DNA from: Microbacterium mangrovi | Lineage (GTDB): Bacteria > Actinomycetota > Actinomycetes > Actinomycetales > Microbacteriaceae | Length of the DNA stretch: 64,000 nt | Assembly (NCBI RefSeq): GCF_000802305.1 | Contig: NZ_JTDK01000007.1 | Coordinates: 51,035 to 115,034 of the forward strand | Direction of reading: 5' to 3' | In this document: piece by piece, positions 33,041-41,344 of the stretch | How positions within the stretch are numbered: the stretch's first letter is position 1 | How the letters are laid out: every line of letters starts with the position of its first letter | Notes under the pieces: generated by a model | Databases searched by the model: none | What the model saw: only the letters and a program-made list of their open reading frames with translations | What the model was told of the DNA's origin: nothing | Translations under genes and position numbers: made by a program

Positions 33041-34567
33041 TTGCCCCCAGAAGAGCGTGCCTCCACGGTGCCCCCGACGCGCCGCGCTGCCCGTCGGGCC
33101 GTGCCCGCAGGCGCGCCGGCGGCCCCTCCCGTCCCGACGCGTCGTCAGCTGAGAAGCACCCCCGCCTCACCGACGTCGTGGCAGCCCGCCGCTGTCGAAC
33201 CGGAGCGGATCCCGCCGACCACCGTGCAGCTCGAGGTCGTGAAGCCCGTCGTGGCCGAGCCGTCGTCGCCGCGCGTGGTCGAGCCGGAACCCGCCATCGT
33301 CTGGCCTGAGGCTGCTCCGGCGGCCGAGCTCCCCGCGGTCGTCCCGCCGGTCGCGGCAGCCGCTCCCGAGAAGCTCTTCGCCGACAAGCCCGTCGACCCG
33401 GTCGCCGCGGTGACATCAGCCGCGGTCGCTGAGGCGCCGGCATCCCCGGCCCCGCCGGCCCGGCGTCGCCGCATCGCCCGCCCGCTCGACGAGCCCGTCG
33501 TCCCCGTCGAGATACCGGCGGCCCCGCGCCCCCAAGACACCACCGCTCCGCGGTTCGAGCAGCCCGCCGCCTCGCACGCCGAAGAGACGACCGCTCCCCG
33601 GTTCGAGCAGCCCGTGGCGCCGCGTGCGGAGGAGACGACCGCTCCCCGGTTCGACCAGCCCGTCGCGGCCCGTGTCGAGGAGCCCGCGGCATCGGGCATC
33701 GACGAGTTCGAGCGGGCCGCGCGTCTGTTCTCCTTCACCGGTCAGAATCCGACCGTCTCGACCGCGTCGTCGACTCCCGCAGCACCCGTCGCCTCGACGT
33801 CCGCCGAGACCTCGTCGCACGCCCTGCCGCGCACCCGCCGCGCCCGCCGCATCACTGCGGCATCCCTGTCGCTGGCGGCGATCGGCGCCGTCGGCCTGCT
33901 CACCGTGGGCATGACGCTTCCGTCCGAGGCCGTCGCCGCGGCGACGGGCACCCCCGACGCCACCCAGCAGCTCGCAGGCGACGTCACCGGCGGCGGCGAC
34001 TCCGACATCCAGGCCTATGTGGCGTCCGACTCCGGCGGTGACGGCGTGCAGGGATCCCTGCAGCGCTCCTCCGGCTTCACGACGGGCACCGAGGTGCAGC
34101 TGGCGGGCACCGCCGGCATCCAGAACGTGTCCGGTGCGACGTTCTCCAACAACCAGAACTGTCCCGTGCAGTGGCCCTTCGCGGTCGGCGTGCCGATCTC
34201 GTACGGCTTCGGACCCCGCCCCGGCGAGTTCCACGAGGGCGTCGACTTCACCCCCGGCATGGGCGCCCACATCCAGGCGATCGCCGACGGCGTCGTCGCG
34301 GTGGCGCAGGACAACTACCAGGGCTACGGCACGGCGGTCATCATCGACCATGTCATCAACGGCCAGAAGGTCGCCAGCCTCTACGGACACATGGAGCTCG
34401 GCTCGCTGCAGGTGCACGTCGGCCAGCACGTGAAGGTCGGCGAGTACATCGGCCGCACCGGCAACACCGGGCACTCGTTCGGTGCGCACACGCACGTCGA
34501 GATCCGCCAGAACGACGTCACGCCGATCGACCCGCTTCCCTGGCTCCGCGCGCACAACCAGTGCTGA
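33041..34567 (+). CDS. M23-family peptidoglycan peptidase with repeat-containing N-terminal region
   Basis: 508 residues starting from TTG 33041. Residues 1-265 are a Pro/Ala/Glu-rich, probably cytoplasmic region with three 16-residue tandem repeats (TTAPRFEQP core). A membrane helix (ITAASLSLAAIGAVGLLTVG) follows, then an outside linker and the C-terminal M23 domain: HEGVDFTPG gives the first zinc His and Asp, YGHME a catalytic-region His and HTHVEI the HxH pair. It should cut peptidoglycan cross-bridges at the cell surface. The upstream 130 bp are relatively AT-rich and probably hold the promoter. The long charged N-terminus on a wall hydrolase is unusual. Confidence 0.88.
   Translation: MPPEERASTVPPTRRAARRAVPAGAPAAPPVPTRRQLRSTPASPTSWQPAAVEPERIPPTTVQLEVVKPVVAEPSSPRVVEPEPAIVWPEAAPAAELPAVVPPVAAAAPEKLFADKPVDPVAAVTSAAVAEAPASPAPPARRRRIARPLDEPVVPVEIPAAPRPQDTTAPRFEQPAASHAEETTAPRFEQPVAPRAEETTAPRFDQPVAARVEEPAASGIDEFERAARLFSFTGQNPTVSTASSTPAAPVASTSAETSSHALPRTRRARRITAASLSLAAIGAVGLLTVGMTLPSEAVAAATGTPDATQQLAGDVTGGGDSDIQAYVASDSGGDGVQGSLQRSSGFTTGTEVQLAGTAGIQNVSGATFSNNQNCPVQWPFAVGVPISYGFGPRPGEFHEGVDFTPGMGAHIQAIADGVVAVAQDNYQGYGTAVIIDHVINGQKVASLYGHMELGSLQVHVGQHVKVGEYIGRTGNTGHSFGAHTHVEIRQNDVTPIDPLPWLRAHNQC
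33539..33682 (+). repeat. Three tandem 48-bp coding repeats in the M23 peptidase gene
   Basis: Three in-frame units (33539-33586, 33587-33634, 33635-33682), each encoding 16 residues with the core TTAPRFEQP or TTAPRFDQP followed by a variable Ala/His/Arg patch ending in EE. DNA identity between units is high around ACCGCTCC and CGGTTCGA. Such arrays change copy number easily by slippage. Confidence 0.85.
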
Positions 34568-34628
34568 GCGCCTGATCCGTCGCACACCGGCGGCAGTCGA
34601 TGTCGGATGCCGGTCGTACACTCGCGGC

Positions 34629-35066
34629 ATGACTCCCGTGTGGAATGCCGACGACCCCGCGCACGCCAAGGCGCGACGGATGCTCGAGCACGATCTGATC
34701 GCCTGGTTCGTGACCACGGCGTCCGACGGTTCACCGCGCAGCGTGCCGGTCTGGTTCTTCTGGCAAGACGACCGGATGCTGGTCGTGAGCGAGCCCGACA
34801 CGCTGAAGGTCGCGGCCGTTCGCCGCGGCGCACCCGTGCTCATGCACCTGCAGGCGGGCGGACCCTACGGCGACGACGTGGTGATCCTGCGCGGGCGGGC
34901 CGAGATCTCGCCCAGCCCGTCGGCGGATTGGCTCGCCGCCAATCGTGAGGCCTATGTCGCCAAGTACGGCGAGGCGATCGACGACTACGGGATGCCGCTC
35001 GACGACATCGCCGCCAAGTTCAGCACCCTCATCGTCTTCACGCCCGAGCGGGTGCAGGCCTGGTGA
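34629..35066 (+). CDS. PPOX-class (pyridoxamine 5'-phosphate oxidase-like) oxidoreductase
   Basis: 145-residue split-barrel flavin or F420-binding protein. It has the family pattern LIAWFVTTASDGSPRSVPVWFFWQDDRMLVVSEPDTLKVAAVRR and VVILRGRAEI. The small size and pattern suggest the F420-dependent type common in Actinobacteria, which reduces various organic substrates; cofactor choice is inferred. TACACT (34617-34622) lies 6 nt before the ATG. Its 3' end overlaps the convergent acetyltransferase gene by 29 bp. Confidence 0.85.
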   Translation: MTPVWNADDPAHAKARRMLEHDLIAWFVTTASDGSPRSVPVWFFWQDDRMLVVSEPDTLKVAAVRRGAPVLMHLQAGGPYGDDVVILRGRAEISPSPSADWLAANREAYVAKYGEAIDDYGMPLDDIAAKFSTLIVFTPERVQAW

Positions 35067-35574
35067 GGATGCCCGTCCAGGCGTCGATCGGCGTGCCATC
35101 ACGCGCGGGGATCGTGCCGGTGCCCGAACCGGTCAGCTCGAAGCCCACCTTCTGCGCGACCCGCATCGAGGCCTGATTTCCGGCGACGCACTCCCAGCGC
35201 ACGTCGTCACGATCGGTGCGCTCGAAGACCGCGTCGACGACGGCTGCGAGAGCCTCGGGCATCACTCCGCGGCCGCGGTGCGGCGCACCCAGCCAATAGC
35301 CGACCATGCCGGTGCCGAGCCGGATGCCGACCACGCCGAGCAGCGGGGAACCGGCATCCTCTCGGATCGCCCAGGTCCACTCGACGCCCCGCTCCCAGCC
35401 GCCCGGCGCGAACTCGTCCACGAAGAACACGGCGTGCTTGCGCTCGTACGGCCACGGCGTCACCATGAAAGACTCGAACACCGGGTCGGTGCAGTACACG
35501 GCGATGTCGTCGACATCCGACGCGACCGGCTGATCGAGCAGAAAGCGCTCGGTGCGCAGGGAGAACGGCTCCAT
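35038..35574 (-). CDS. GNAT-family N-acetyltransferase (RimJ/RimL type)
   Basis: 178-residue acetyl-CoA-dependent transferase. It starts MEPFSLRTERFLLDQP and shows the Acetyltransf_3 blocks GVVGIRLGTGMVGYWLGAPHRGRGVMPEALAAVVDAVF, which include the acetyl-CoA-binding loop HRGRGV, and ASMRVAQKVGFELTG. The target may be a protein N-terminus or a small amine. TAGCCT (35581-35586) is 6 nt upstream of the ATG. Its last 29 bp overlap the PPOX gene. Confidence 0.88.
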   Translation of the reverse strand: MEPFSLRTERFLLDQPVASDVDDIAVYCTDPVFESFMVTPWPYERKHAVFFVDEFAPGGWERGVEWTWAIREDAGSPLLGVVGIRLGTGMVGYWLGAPHRGRGVMPEALAAVVDAVFERTDRDDVRWECVAGNQASMRVAQKVGFELTGSGTGTIPARDGTPIDAWTGILTRPAPARA

Positions 35575-35719
35575 CGCCCCAGGCTAGGAGGGGATCGCCG
35601 TCGGCGGGGGCGCATGACGCGCCGGCGGTCCGCGGACGCGCGCGGGCGGCGGGTTCGATTCGGAGTCCGGGGCGTTGCTCTGTTAAGCTCATCTAGTTGC
35701 CCGGGCGCGCTCGGGGAAC

Positions 35720-35791
35720 GCCCCGATAGCTCAGTGGCAGAGCACTTCCATGGTAAGGAAGGGGTCGTCAGTTCAATCCTGACTCGGGGCT
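35720..35791 (+). tRNA. tRNA-Thr (GGT)
   Basis: 72-nt cloverleaf: acceptor stem GCCCCGA with TCGGGGC, D arm AGCTCAGTGGCAGAGC, anticodon loop ATGGTAA with anticodon GGT, T arm CAGTTCAATCCTG. The discriminator is T and CCA is not encoded. Confidence 0.95.
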
Positions 35792-35832
35792 CGCAGCATC
35801 CTCACCGTCCTACGGCGGTATGGTTGCCTCGC

Positions 35833-35906
35833 GGCAGGGTAGCTCAGTTGGTGAGAGCGCACGACTCATAATCGTGAGGTCGCGGGTTCAAGCCCCGCTC
35901 CTGCTA
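35833..35906 (+). tRNA. tRNA-Met (CAT)
   Basis: 74-nt cloverleaf: acceptor GGCAGGG with TCCTGCT (two G-U pairs), D arm AGCTCAGTTGGTGAGAGC, anticodon stem CACGA/TCGTG with loop CTCATAA (anticodon CAT), T arm CGGGTTCAAGCCCCG. The paired first position argues for the elongator rather than the initiator form. It follows tRNA-Thr by 41 bp, probably in one transcript. Confidence 0.93.
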
Positions 35907-35916
35907 CAGATCGAGA

Positions 35917-35938
35917 CCCCCGGTTTTCCGGGGGTTTT
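35917..35938 (+). terminator. Rho-independent terminator after the tRNA pair
   Basis: CCCCCGG, TTTT loop, CCGGGGG, then TTTT: a 7-bp GC stem with a T tail, starting 11 nt after tRNA-Met. Confidence 0.85.
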
Positions 35939-35984
35939 GTCGTTTTCGGGGACGGCCTCGCACCAGCGGGCGGACAATGACCAC

Positions 35985-36197
35985 ATGAAACGCTTCTGGC
36001 CGTGGCTCGTGGTGGGGATCGTGCTGGTCCTCGTCGGACTGGTGTGGACCCTGCAGGGTCTCGACGTACTGCGCGGGTCGGCGATGAGCGGCTCCCCGCT
36101 GTGGGGCATCGTCGGACCGATCGTCCTGATCATCGGGGTGGTGCTGCTCATCTACTCCTTCGTGCTCGCGCGCCGCGGGAGGGCCCGACGACCGTAG
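35985..36197 (+). CDS. Small two-helix membrane protein, hypothetical
   Basis: 70 residues: MKRFWPWLVVGIVLVLVGLVWTLQGL forms helix 1, a short polar turn (GSAMSGSPLWG) follows, helix 2 is IVGPIVLIIGVVLLIYSFVLA, and the tail RRGRARRP is basic and cytoplasmic. The motif LVGLVWTLQGLDVL resembles short actinobacterial integral membrane proteins of unknown function. No clear ribosome site is seen. Confidence 0.7.
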   Translation: MKRFWPWLVVGIVLVLVGLVWTLQGLDVLRGSAMSGSPLWGIVGPIVLIIGVVLLIYSFVLARRGRARRP

Positions 36198-36234
36198 GCT
36201 CCCGAGCGGCATCCGGCAGCGCTACTCTCGGCTC

Positions 36235-36630
36235 ATGAGTGACGGTGAGGGCACGCCCGAGAACCCCTGGACCCTGCGCACCGCGCCGGGCACGAGCGAG
36301 TACACGATGTACCGCGACGGCGACGAGCTGGTCTGCCAGGTCGGTGCGACGAAGCTGAAGTACCAGGCGCGTGCGATCGACGACCTGCACGCGTGGCTCG
36401 TCGCTCGAGGCGACTGGGTTCCGCTCGGCGCCGCCGACGAGCAGAAGCCCGCCGCCGACGGCACCGTGGAGGCGTTCGGCCGCGCGGAGGACAACCCCGT
36501 CGGCGGCTGGTACGGCCTGCGCAAGGGCTACCGCGGCCGCTTCGGGATGTACCTTCCGCCGTTGCTCGAACGCCTCGGCCTCGTCGAACTCGAGCACAAC
36601 GCCCGGAACAACCGCGTCCGGGCGCTGTGA
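36235..36630 (+). CDS. Conserved hypothetical protein
   Basis: 131-residue soluble protein. It begins MSDGEGTPENPWTLRTAPGTSEYTMYRD and ends with a winged-helix-like segment (GRFGMYLPPLLERLGLVELEHNARNNRVRAL). I recognise similar proteins from Actinobacteria but no function. TACTCT (36223-36228) is 6 nt before the ATG, suggesting a leaderless mRNA. It converges on the MFS gene with 3 bp between stops. Confidence 0.75.
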   Translation: MSDGEGTPENPWTLRTAPGTSEYTMYRDGDELVCQVGATKLKYQARAIDDLHAWLVARGDWVPLGAADEQKPAADGTVEAFGRAEDNPVGGWYGLRKGYRGRFGMYLPPLLERLGLVELEHNARNNRVRAL

Positions 36631-36633
36631 CGG

Positions 36634-38214
36634 TCAGCCGCCGAGCATCCCCTCGGCGGCCTCGTTCGGCTGCGGGTCGGGCAGCCGGCGCATCCGGAAC
36701 GCGTTCAGCACGCCCAGGCCCGCGGCCAGGATAGGGATGAACAGCGCGACCTGCAGCGCGAGGTGCCGCGCCTCGGTGTTGATGCGGATGACCTCGGCGG
36801 ATGCCGCCGGCGGTTCGTCGGCGAGGAGCTGGGCCAGGCCCGTGTTCGACATCAGCTGGGCATCCTCTTCGAGCGTCGTCGCGACCTGCGTCTGCTGCTG
36901 CTCCGTCAGCACGGTGCTGGCGTACGCCATCGACGTGAAGGATGTCGCGAGGGTCGCCAGCATGATGGCGCCGGCGAAAGCGAGACCGAACGACAGGCCG
37001 AACGACCCCGCCGCCGAGTTGACGCCGGCGGCCTCACTCACCCGCTCGTTCTCGATCGGCGAGAGCGTGAAGTTGTTCAGCTGGGAGACGAGGAGTCCCA
37101 GGCCGCATCCGGTGACGATGAGCGGGATCGTCAGGAACCACCCCGACGTCGCGATCGGCACGATCGGCACGATGATGAGGAGGCCGACGGCGGCCAGCGA
37201 GAACCCGGTGAGGATGAGGTTCGCCGGGCGTCCCTTCGCGCGTCGCCCGGCCCAGATCGCCACGACGAACATGCTCAGCGACAGCGGTGCGATCGACAGG
37301 CCCGCCTGCAGCGCGTTGTATTCGAGCACCATCTGCAGGTAGAGCGGAAGCACGATCATCGTGCCGCCGAGGGCGATCTGCTGCAGCAGCTGCCCGCTCA
37401 CGCCCGTGCGGAACGGCTTCGACGAGAACAGGGCGGGGTCCAGAAGCACCGGCTTGCCGCGCTTCTTGCGGCTGCGCAGCCACCAGGTGAGGCCGCCGAG
37501 CGCGACCACGCCGAGGCCGATCAGCAGGCCGACGTATCCGCCGCCCTCCTGCCACACGAGGATGCCGAGTACCACGCCGCCCATGCCGATGACCGACAGC
37601 AGCGCGCCGAACAGGTCGATCGACCGGTCGCCGGTGTACTTGACGTCTTTCACGAGGCCGATGCCGGCGAGGACCACCGCGATGATCACCGCTTCGAGCC
37701 CGAACGCGACCCGGTACGACCAGAACGTCGTGATGAAGCCTCCGAGCAGCGGCCCGACTGCCGCGGCGATCGCCGCGGATGCGCCGACGAGCGCATAGAC
37801 CCGCTTCTGGTATTCGCCGCTGAAGTTGCCGTGGATGAGCGACTGCATCGAGGGGAGCAGCAGCGACGCGCCGATTCCGCCGACCACAGCCCAGAAGATG
37901 ATGACGGCGGTGAGGCTGTGGGCGAAGGTCATCGCCACCGCACCGACCGCGTAGCCGAGCAGTCCCAGGATGTACGCGAGCTTGCGGCCGATGAGGTCGC
38001 CGGTCTTCCCGCCGATGAGGATGAACGCCGCCGACACCAGTGCTTCGAGCGCGATGGCGCCCTGCACTCCGCTGGCGGTCGTGTTCAGTTCCTTGACGAC
38101 GGCCGAGATCGAGACGTTCATGATCGACGTGTCGACCACCAGCACGAACATCGCCATGGCGAGGAGGAAGGCGAGGCGACGGTTGAAGGTCGGCGCGCCC
38201 GAGACATCAGTCAT
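36634..38214 (-). CDS. MFS transporter, DHA2/EmrB type
   Basis: 526-residue exporter with 14 helices. FVLVDTSIMNVSISAVVKELN is the motif D1 region, GGKTGDLIGRKLAYILGLL motif A and GGIGASLLLPSMQSLIHGNF motif B. A long loop near the C-terminus (FTSMAYASTVLTEQQQTQVATTLEEDAQLM) is a feature of this subgroup. Substrate is unknown. TTCACT (38221-38226) lies 6 nt upstream of the ATG on the minus strand. Confidence 0.88.
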   Translation of the reverse strand: MTDVSGAPTFNRRLAFLLAMAMFVLVVDTSIMNVSISAVVKELNTTASGVQGAIALEALVSAAFILIGGKTGDLIGRKLAYILGLLGYAVGAVAMTFAHSLTAVIIFWAVVGGIGASLLLPSMQSLIHGNFSGEYQKRVYALVGASAAIAAAVGPLLGGFITTFWSYRVAFGLEAVIIAVVLAGIGLVKDVKYTGDRSIDLFGALLSVIGMGGVVLGILVWQEGGGYVGLLIGLGVVALGGLTWWLRSRKKRGKPVLLDPALFSSKPFRTGVSGQLLQQIALGGTMIVLPLYLQMVLEYNALQAGLSIAPLSLSMFVVAIWAGRRAKGRPANLILTGFSLAAVGLLIIVPIVPIATSGWFLTIPLIVTGCGLGLLVSQLNNFTLSPIENERVSEAAGVNSAAGSFGLSFGLAFAGAIMLATLATSFTSMAYASTVLTEQQQTQVATTLEEDAQLMSNTGLAQLLADEPPAASAEVIRINTEARHLALQVALFIPILAAGLGVLNAFRMRRLPDPQPNEAAEGMLGG

Positions 38215-38330
38215 GCTCGAAGTGAACCACCGTCGGGCGCCTGAGCGCTACGTGGGGCCGCCGAATTCCTCCGGGAGCCGACGTTCGGGCAGAATCGAGG
38301 AGTCCGGACCGACGTCGAGGCGGGGGAGTG

Positions 38331-39002
38331 ATGTCCGTTCTCTGGTACACCCTTCCGATCGCCGTCGCGCTCGCGCTCAGCATCTTCCCGATCATCGCCG
38401 CGCTGCTGCTTCTGCTCTCGCCGGAGCCGCTCTCGCGCAGCATCCCGTTCGCGATCGGCTCGGTGCTCGGCATCGCCGTGCTGGTGACGGCCTTCGCGCT
38501 CGGCGCCAGCCTGATTCCGACGGCATCCGAAAGCCGGACGCCGTCGTGGGTGCACGTGGTCGAGATCGTCGTCGGCGCGGCCCTCGGCATCGTCGCCGCG
38601 TTCCTCCTCGCCCGCAAGACCGCGTCGCCGGGTATGGACATGTCCAAGGTCGCCGCCGCGACCGGTCGGCTGACGCCGGCCCGCGCCCTCGGCTTCGGCC
38701 TGGTGATGAACGTCCGCCCGAAGAGTCTCGCGCTCACCGTCGCCGCAGGACTGGCCATCGGGACGGCGCACGTCGACGCCCTCTCGGACGGGGTGACCGT
38801 GCTGGTGTTCACCGTCGTCGCCGGATCCACCGTCGCCGGGCTCGTCATCGCGTACGCCATCGGACAGGAGCGGATCCGTCCGCAGCTGGAACGGCTGCGG
38901 GCCGGCCTCGCGACCCACGCCGGGCTGGTCCTCAACGCCGCGCTGCTGTGCATCGGCGTCATCCTGATCGGCGCCGGCGTCACTCAGCTGGCATCCGCCT
39001 GA
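38331..39002 (+). CDS. GAP/Sap-like (LysE-superfamily) membrane protein
   Basis: 223-residue protein with six helices, resembling the mycobacterial Sap/GAP proteins (peptidoglycolipid or sulfolipid addressing) within the LysE superfamily. The pattern LALSIFPIIAALLLLLSPEPL at the N-terminus and FGLVMNVRPKSLALTVAAGLAI in the middle is typical. It probably moves a small polar or lipid-linked solute across the membrane; substrate unknown. GTG 38328 immediately precedes ATG 38331; a GGGGGAG ribosome site favours the ATG. Confidence 0.8.
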   Translation: MSVLWYTLPIAVALALSIFPIIAALLLLLSPEPLSRSIPFAIGSVLGIAVLVTAFALGASLIPTASESRTPSWVHVVEIVVGAALGIVAAFLLARKTASPGMDMSKVAAATGRLTPARALGFGLVMNVRPKSLALTVAAGLAIGTAHVDALSDGVTVLVFTVVAGSTVAGLVIAYAIGQERIRPQLERLRAGLATHAGLVLNAALLCIGVILIGAGVTQLASA

Positions 39003-39065
39003 CTCTCGGCGTCATCCCGCGTCACAGTCGCCCCGCCTCCGTCAGCGCGGCGTAGATTCGGCGGC

Positions 39066-39500
39066 GTGAGCCCCCTTGTCGCCCTGCTTTTCGTGATCGG
39101 CCTCGTCGTCGTGGCGTCGGCCGCCGGCGTCGTGGTGTCGCGACGGTCGGGGCGGATCCGGCAGGTGGCATCCGGGTCCCTCGACACGAGCGGGCTCGGC
39201 ATCCGACTCGGCAGCGGCGCCACCCTGGTGCTGTTCAGTACGGAGTTCTGCACCCGCTGCCCGTCGATGAAGCGGATGCTCCACTCGATCGCCGACACGG
39301 CGGACGACCTCGCGATCGCCGAGGTCGACCTCACGCATCGCGCCCACGTGGCATCCGACCTGCACATCCTGCAGACCCCCACCACCTTCGTGCTCGACGG
39401 CGCGGGCCACGTGCGCGCCCGGTTCGGCGGCACCGTCGCACGCGACGCCGTCATCGCCGAGCTCGACCAGATCACCGGAGCCTCCCATGCCCTCGCCTGA
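39066..39500 (+). CDS. Membrane-anchored thioredoxin-like protein
   Basis: 144 residues. One N-terminal helix (VALLFVIGLVVVASAAGVVVS) anchors it, with a thioredoxin fold outside. The active site is CTRC (Cys62, Cys65) in LVLFSTEFCTRCPSMKRML, and the cis-proline is in LQTPTTFVLD. It is likely a thiol-disulfide exchanger or partner of the next gene, whose DUF4395 family is often adjacent or fused to thioredoxins. The GTG start follows TAGATT (39053-39058) by 7 nt. The gene overlaps the DUF4395 gene by 14 bp. Confidence 0.87.
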   Translation: MSPLVALLFVIGLVVVASAAGVVVSRRSGRIRQVASGSLDTSGLGIRLGSGATLVLFSTEFCTRCPSMKRMLHSIADTADDLAIAEVDLTHRAHVASDLHILQTPTTFVLDGAGHVRARFGGTVARDAVIAELDQITGASHALA

Positions 39501-40002
39501 GTCCGCCCCGCACGGCATCGATCCGCGCGGTCCCCGGTTCGCCGCCGGGATCACCTCGGCCCTCCTTCTCATCGGCACGTTCCTCGCCGCGATCGGCAAC
39601 TCACCGCAGGCGGGCGCCGCCTCGATCACCGCTCGCGTGCTCGATCCGGGGTTCCTCGTGCTGCTGGTGGTCGACCTGCTGTTCGCCTGGTCGCTCATCT
39701 CGCCCCGCACGCAGCCGTGGAGCGTGCTGTTCCGCACCCTGGTGCGGCCGCGCCTGGCACCGCCGACCGAGCTCGAAGACCCGCGGCCACCGCGCTTCGC
39801 CCAGGGCGTGGGCTTGGTCGTGGTGTCCGCGGGTCTGGTGCTGCACCTGATCGGCGTGCCGTGGGCTCTCGTCGTCGCCGGAGCCGCCGCGTTCATCGCG
39901 GCATTCCTCAACGCCGCCTTCGGCCTGTGCCTCGGATGCCAGCTCTACCTGCTGCTCGCCCGCGCCGGGATCGTGGGACGCGAGCGGCCGGCGCGGGCCT
40001 GA
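39487..40002 (+). CDS. DUF4395 membrane protein
   Basis: 171-residue protein with four helices. It has the family marks GIDPRGPRFAAGITS at the N-terminus, PPRFAQGVGLV in the middle and FGLCLGCQLYLL, a Cys-x2-Cys pair at the end of the last helix. DUF4395 proteins accompany thioredoxins; the cysteine pair could be reduced by the upstream protein (inference). The reading frames overlap by 14 bp, so translation is coupled. The stop codon abuts that of the convergent MFS gene. Confidence 0.87.
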   Translation: MPSPESAPHGIDPRGPRFAAGITSALLLIGTFLAAIGNSPQAGAASITARVLDPGFLVLLVVDLLFAWSLISPRTQPWSVLFRTLVRPRLAPPTELEDPRPPRFAQGVGLVVVSAGLVLHLIGVPWALVVAGAAAFIAAFLNAAFGLCLGCQLYLLLARAGIVGRERPARA

Positions 40003-41307
40003 TCAGGCCCCGAGCTGCGCGGTGGGGACCTTGGACGTCTCGCGCAGCCCGAGGGCGCACAGCGCGATGACGACGCAGGCGAACGTCGAGTACAGGGCGA
40101 CGCCCAGCGAGTCGCCGTGGAAGCCGAGCAGCAGCGCGGTCGCGATCGGAGCGGCCGTCCCGCCGCCGAGCGCGGCGCCGATCTGGTAGGTCGTCGAGAT
40201 CGACGAGTAGCGGAACTCCTGCGAGAACTGCTCGCCGAGGAACGCCGGGATCGTCCCCTGCGGCATCGCCATGAACACGTTGCAGAGGATGTTCGCGACG
40301 ATCGCCGCGACGAGCACCATCGAGTCGACGATGCCGAGGTAGGCGAAGAAGAACAGGGCGTACGCGACCGCGCCGCCCGCGACGAGCCACTTGCGCCCGA
40401 CCCGGTCCGACAGGAACCCCATGACGGGGGCGGCCAACATGAACGCGGCACCGCCCACGATCTGGAACACCAGCGACTCGGTGTCGCTGTATCCGCGATC
40501 CAGGGCGTAGGTGATCGTGAAGATCGAGCCGATGTACGCGATCGTGTTGTAACCGAAGCTCACACCGATCGCGAGGAGCATCTGCTTCGGCTTGCGCTTG
40601 ATCGCCGCGAGCAGCGGCACGCGCGGCGCGCTCTTGGTGTCGATCTTCTCGTCAGGCATCCGGGTGCGGGCGATGAGGCCCACGACGACCAGTGCGCCGC
40701 CGAGCCAGAACGCGATCCGCCAGGCGCCGGCGGCGAGGCTCAGCCCCGGGATGAGGCCGAGCACGAGGAACACGAACGATCCGGCCAGCGAGCCGAGGCC
40801 GATCCCGGTGCTCGTGAAGCTGCCCCAGAAGCCGCGGCGGTTCTCCGGGGCGTTCTCGACGCCGAACAGCGACGAGCCGCCCCACTCTCCGCCCGCGGCG
40901 AAGCCCTGCACGAGCCGCAGGACGACCAGCAGCACGGGGGCGAGCGCTCCGACGGCGGCGTAGGTGGGGAGGCATCCGATGAGGAAGGTGCTCGTGCCCA
41001 TGATGAGAAGGGTCAGCACCAGCACCGGCTTGCGTCCGACCCGGTCGCCGAAGTGTCCGAAGACGACCGCGCCCAGCGGCCGGGCGATGAACCCGACCCC
41101 GAATGCGAGGAACGCCACCAGGGTCCCGACCAGCGGATCGGCGGTCGGGAAGAACACGGCCGGGAAGACGAGCGCGGCCGCCATGCCGTAGATGATGAAG
41201 TCATAGAACTCCAGGGCCGTGCCCATGCCCGAGACGGCGAAGACGCGTCCTGCGGTGAGTCTTTGGGTCGTGGCCGGCGCCTCGGTCGGCGCAAGGGTGT
41301 CGCTCAT
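40003..41307 (-). CDS. MFS metabolite:proton symporter (MHS family)
   Basis: 434-residue importer with 12 helices. MGTALEFYDFIIYGMAAAL is the MHS-family start, FGHFGDRVGRKPVLVLTLL motif A, and RLVQGFAAGGEWGGSSLFGVENAP the family-specific RxxQGxxxGGEWGG signature. Members take up organic acids, betaines or shikimate. Clear ribosome site AAGGAG upstream of the ATG at 41307. It follows the C45 hydrolase gene by 37 bp and is probably cotranscribed with it under LacI control, so it may import the hydrolase substrate or export or import its product. Confidence 0.9.
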   Translation of the reverse strand: MSDTLAPTEAPATTQRLTAGRVFAVSGMGTALEFYDFIIYGMAAALVFPAVFFPTADPLVGTLVAFLAFGVGFIARPLGAVVFGHFGDRVGRKPVLVLTLLIMGTSTFLIGCLPTYAAVGALAPVLLVVLRLVQGFAAGGEWGGSSLFGVENAPENRRGFWGSFTSTGIGLGSLAGSFVFLVLGLIPGLSLAAGAWRIAFWLGGALVVVGLIARTRMPDEKIDTKSAPRVPLLAAIKRKPKQMLLAIGVSFGYNTIAYIGSIFTITYALDRGYSDTESLVFQIVGGAAFMLAAPVMGFLSDRVGRKWLVAGGAVAYALFFFAYLGIVDSMVLVAAIVANILCNVFMAMPQGTIPAFLGEQFSQEFRYSSISTTYQIGAALGGGTAAPIATALLLGFHGDSLGVALYSTFACVVIALCALGLRETSKVPTAQLGA

Positions 41308-41344
41308 GCGGATTCTCCTTTGAATGCGAAGGGGAGGGGTGGGG

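Noticed and set aside
33539..33682. Regular direct repeats that might be a CRISPR array
   Set aside because: Units are contiguous without spacers, multiples of three, and encode protein repeats. No CRISPR array or cas gene was found in the window.
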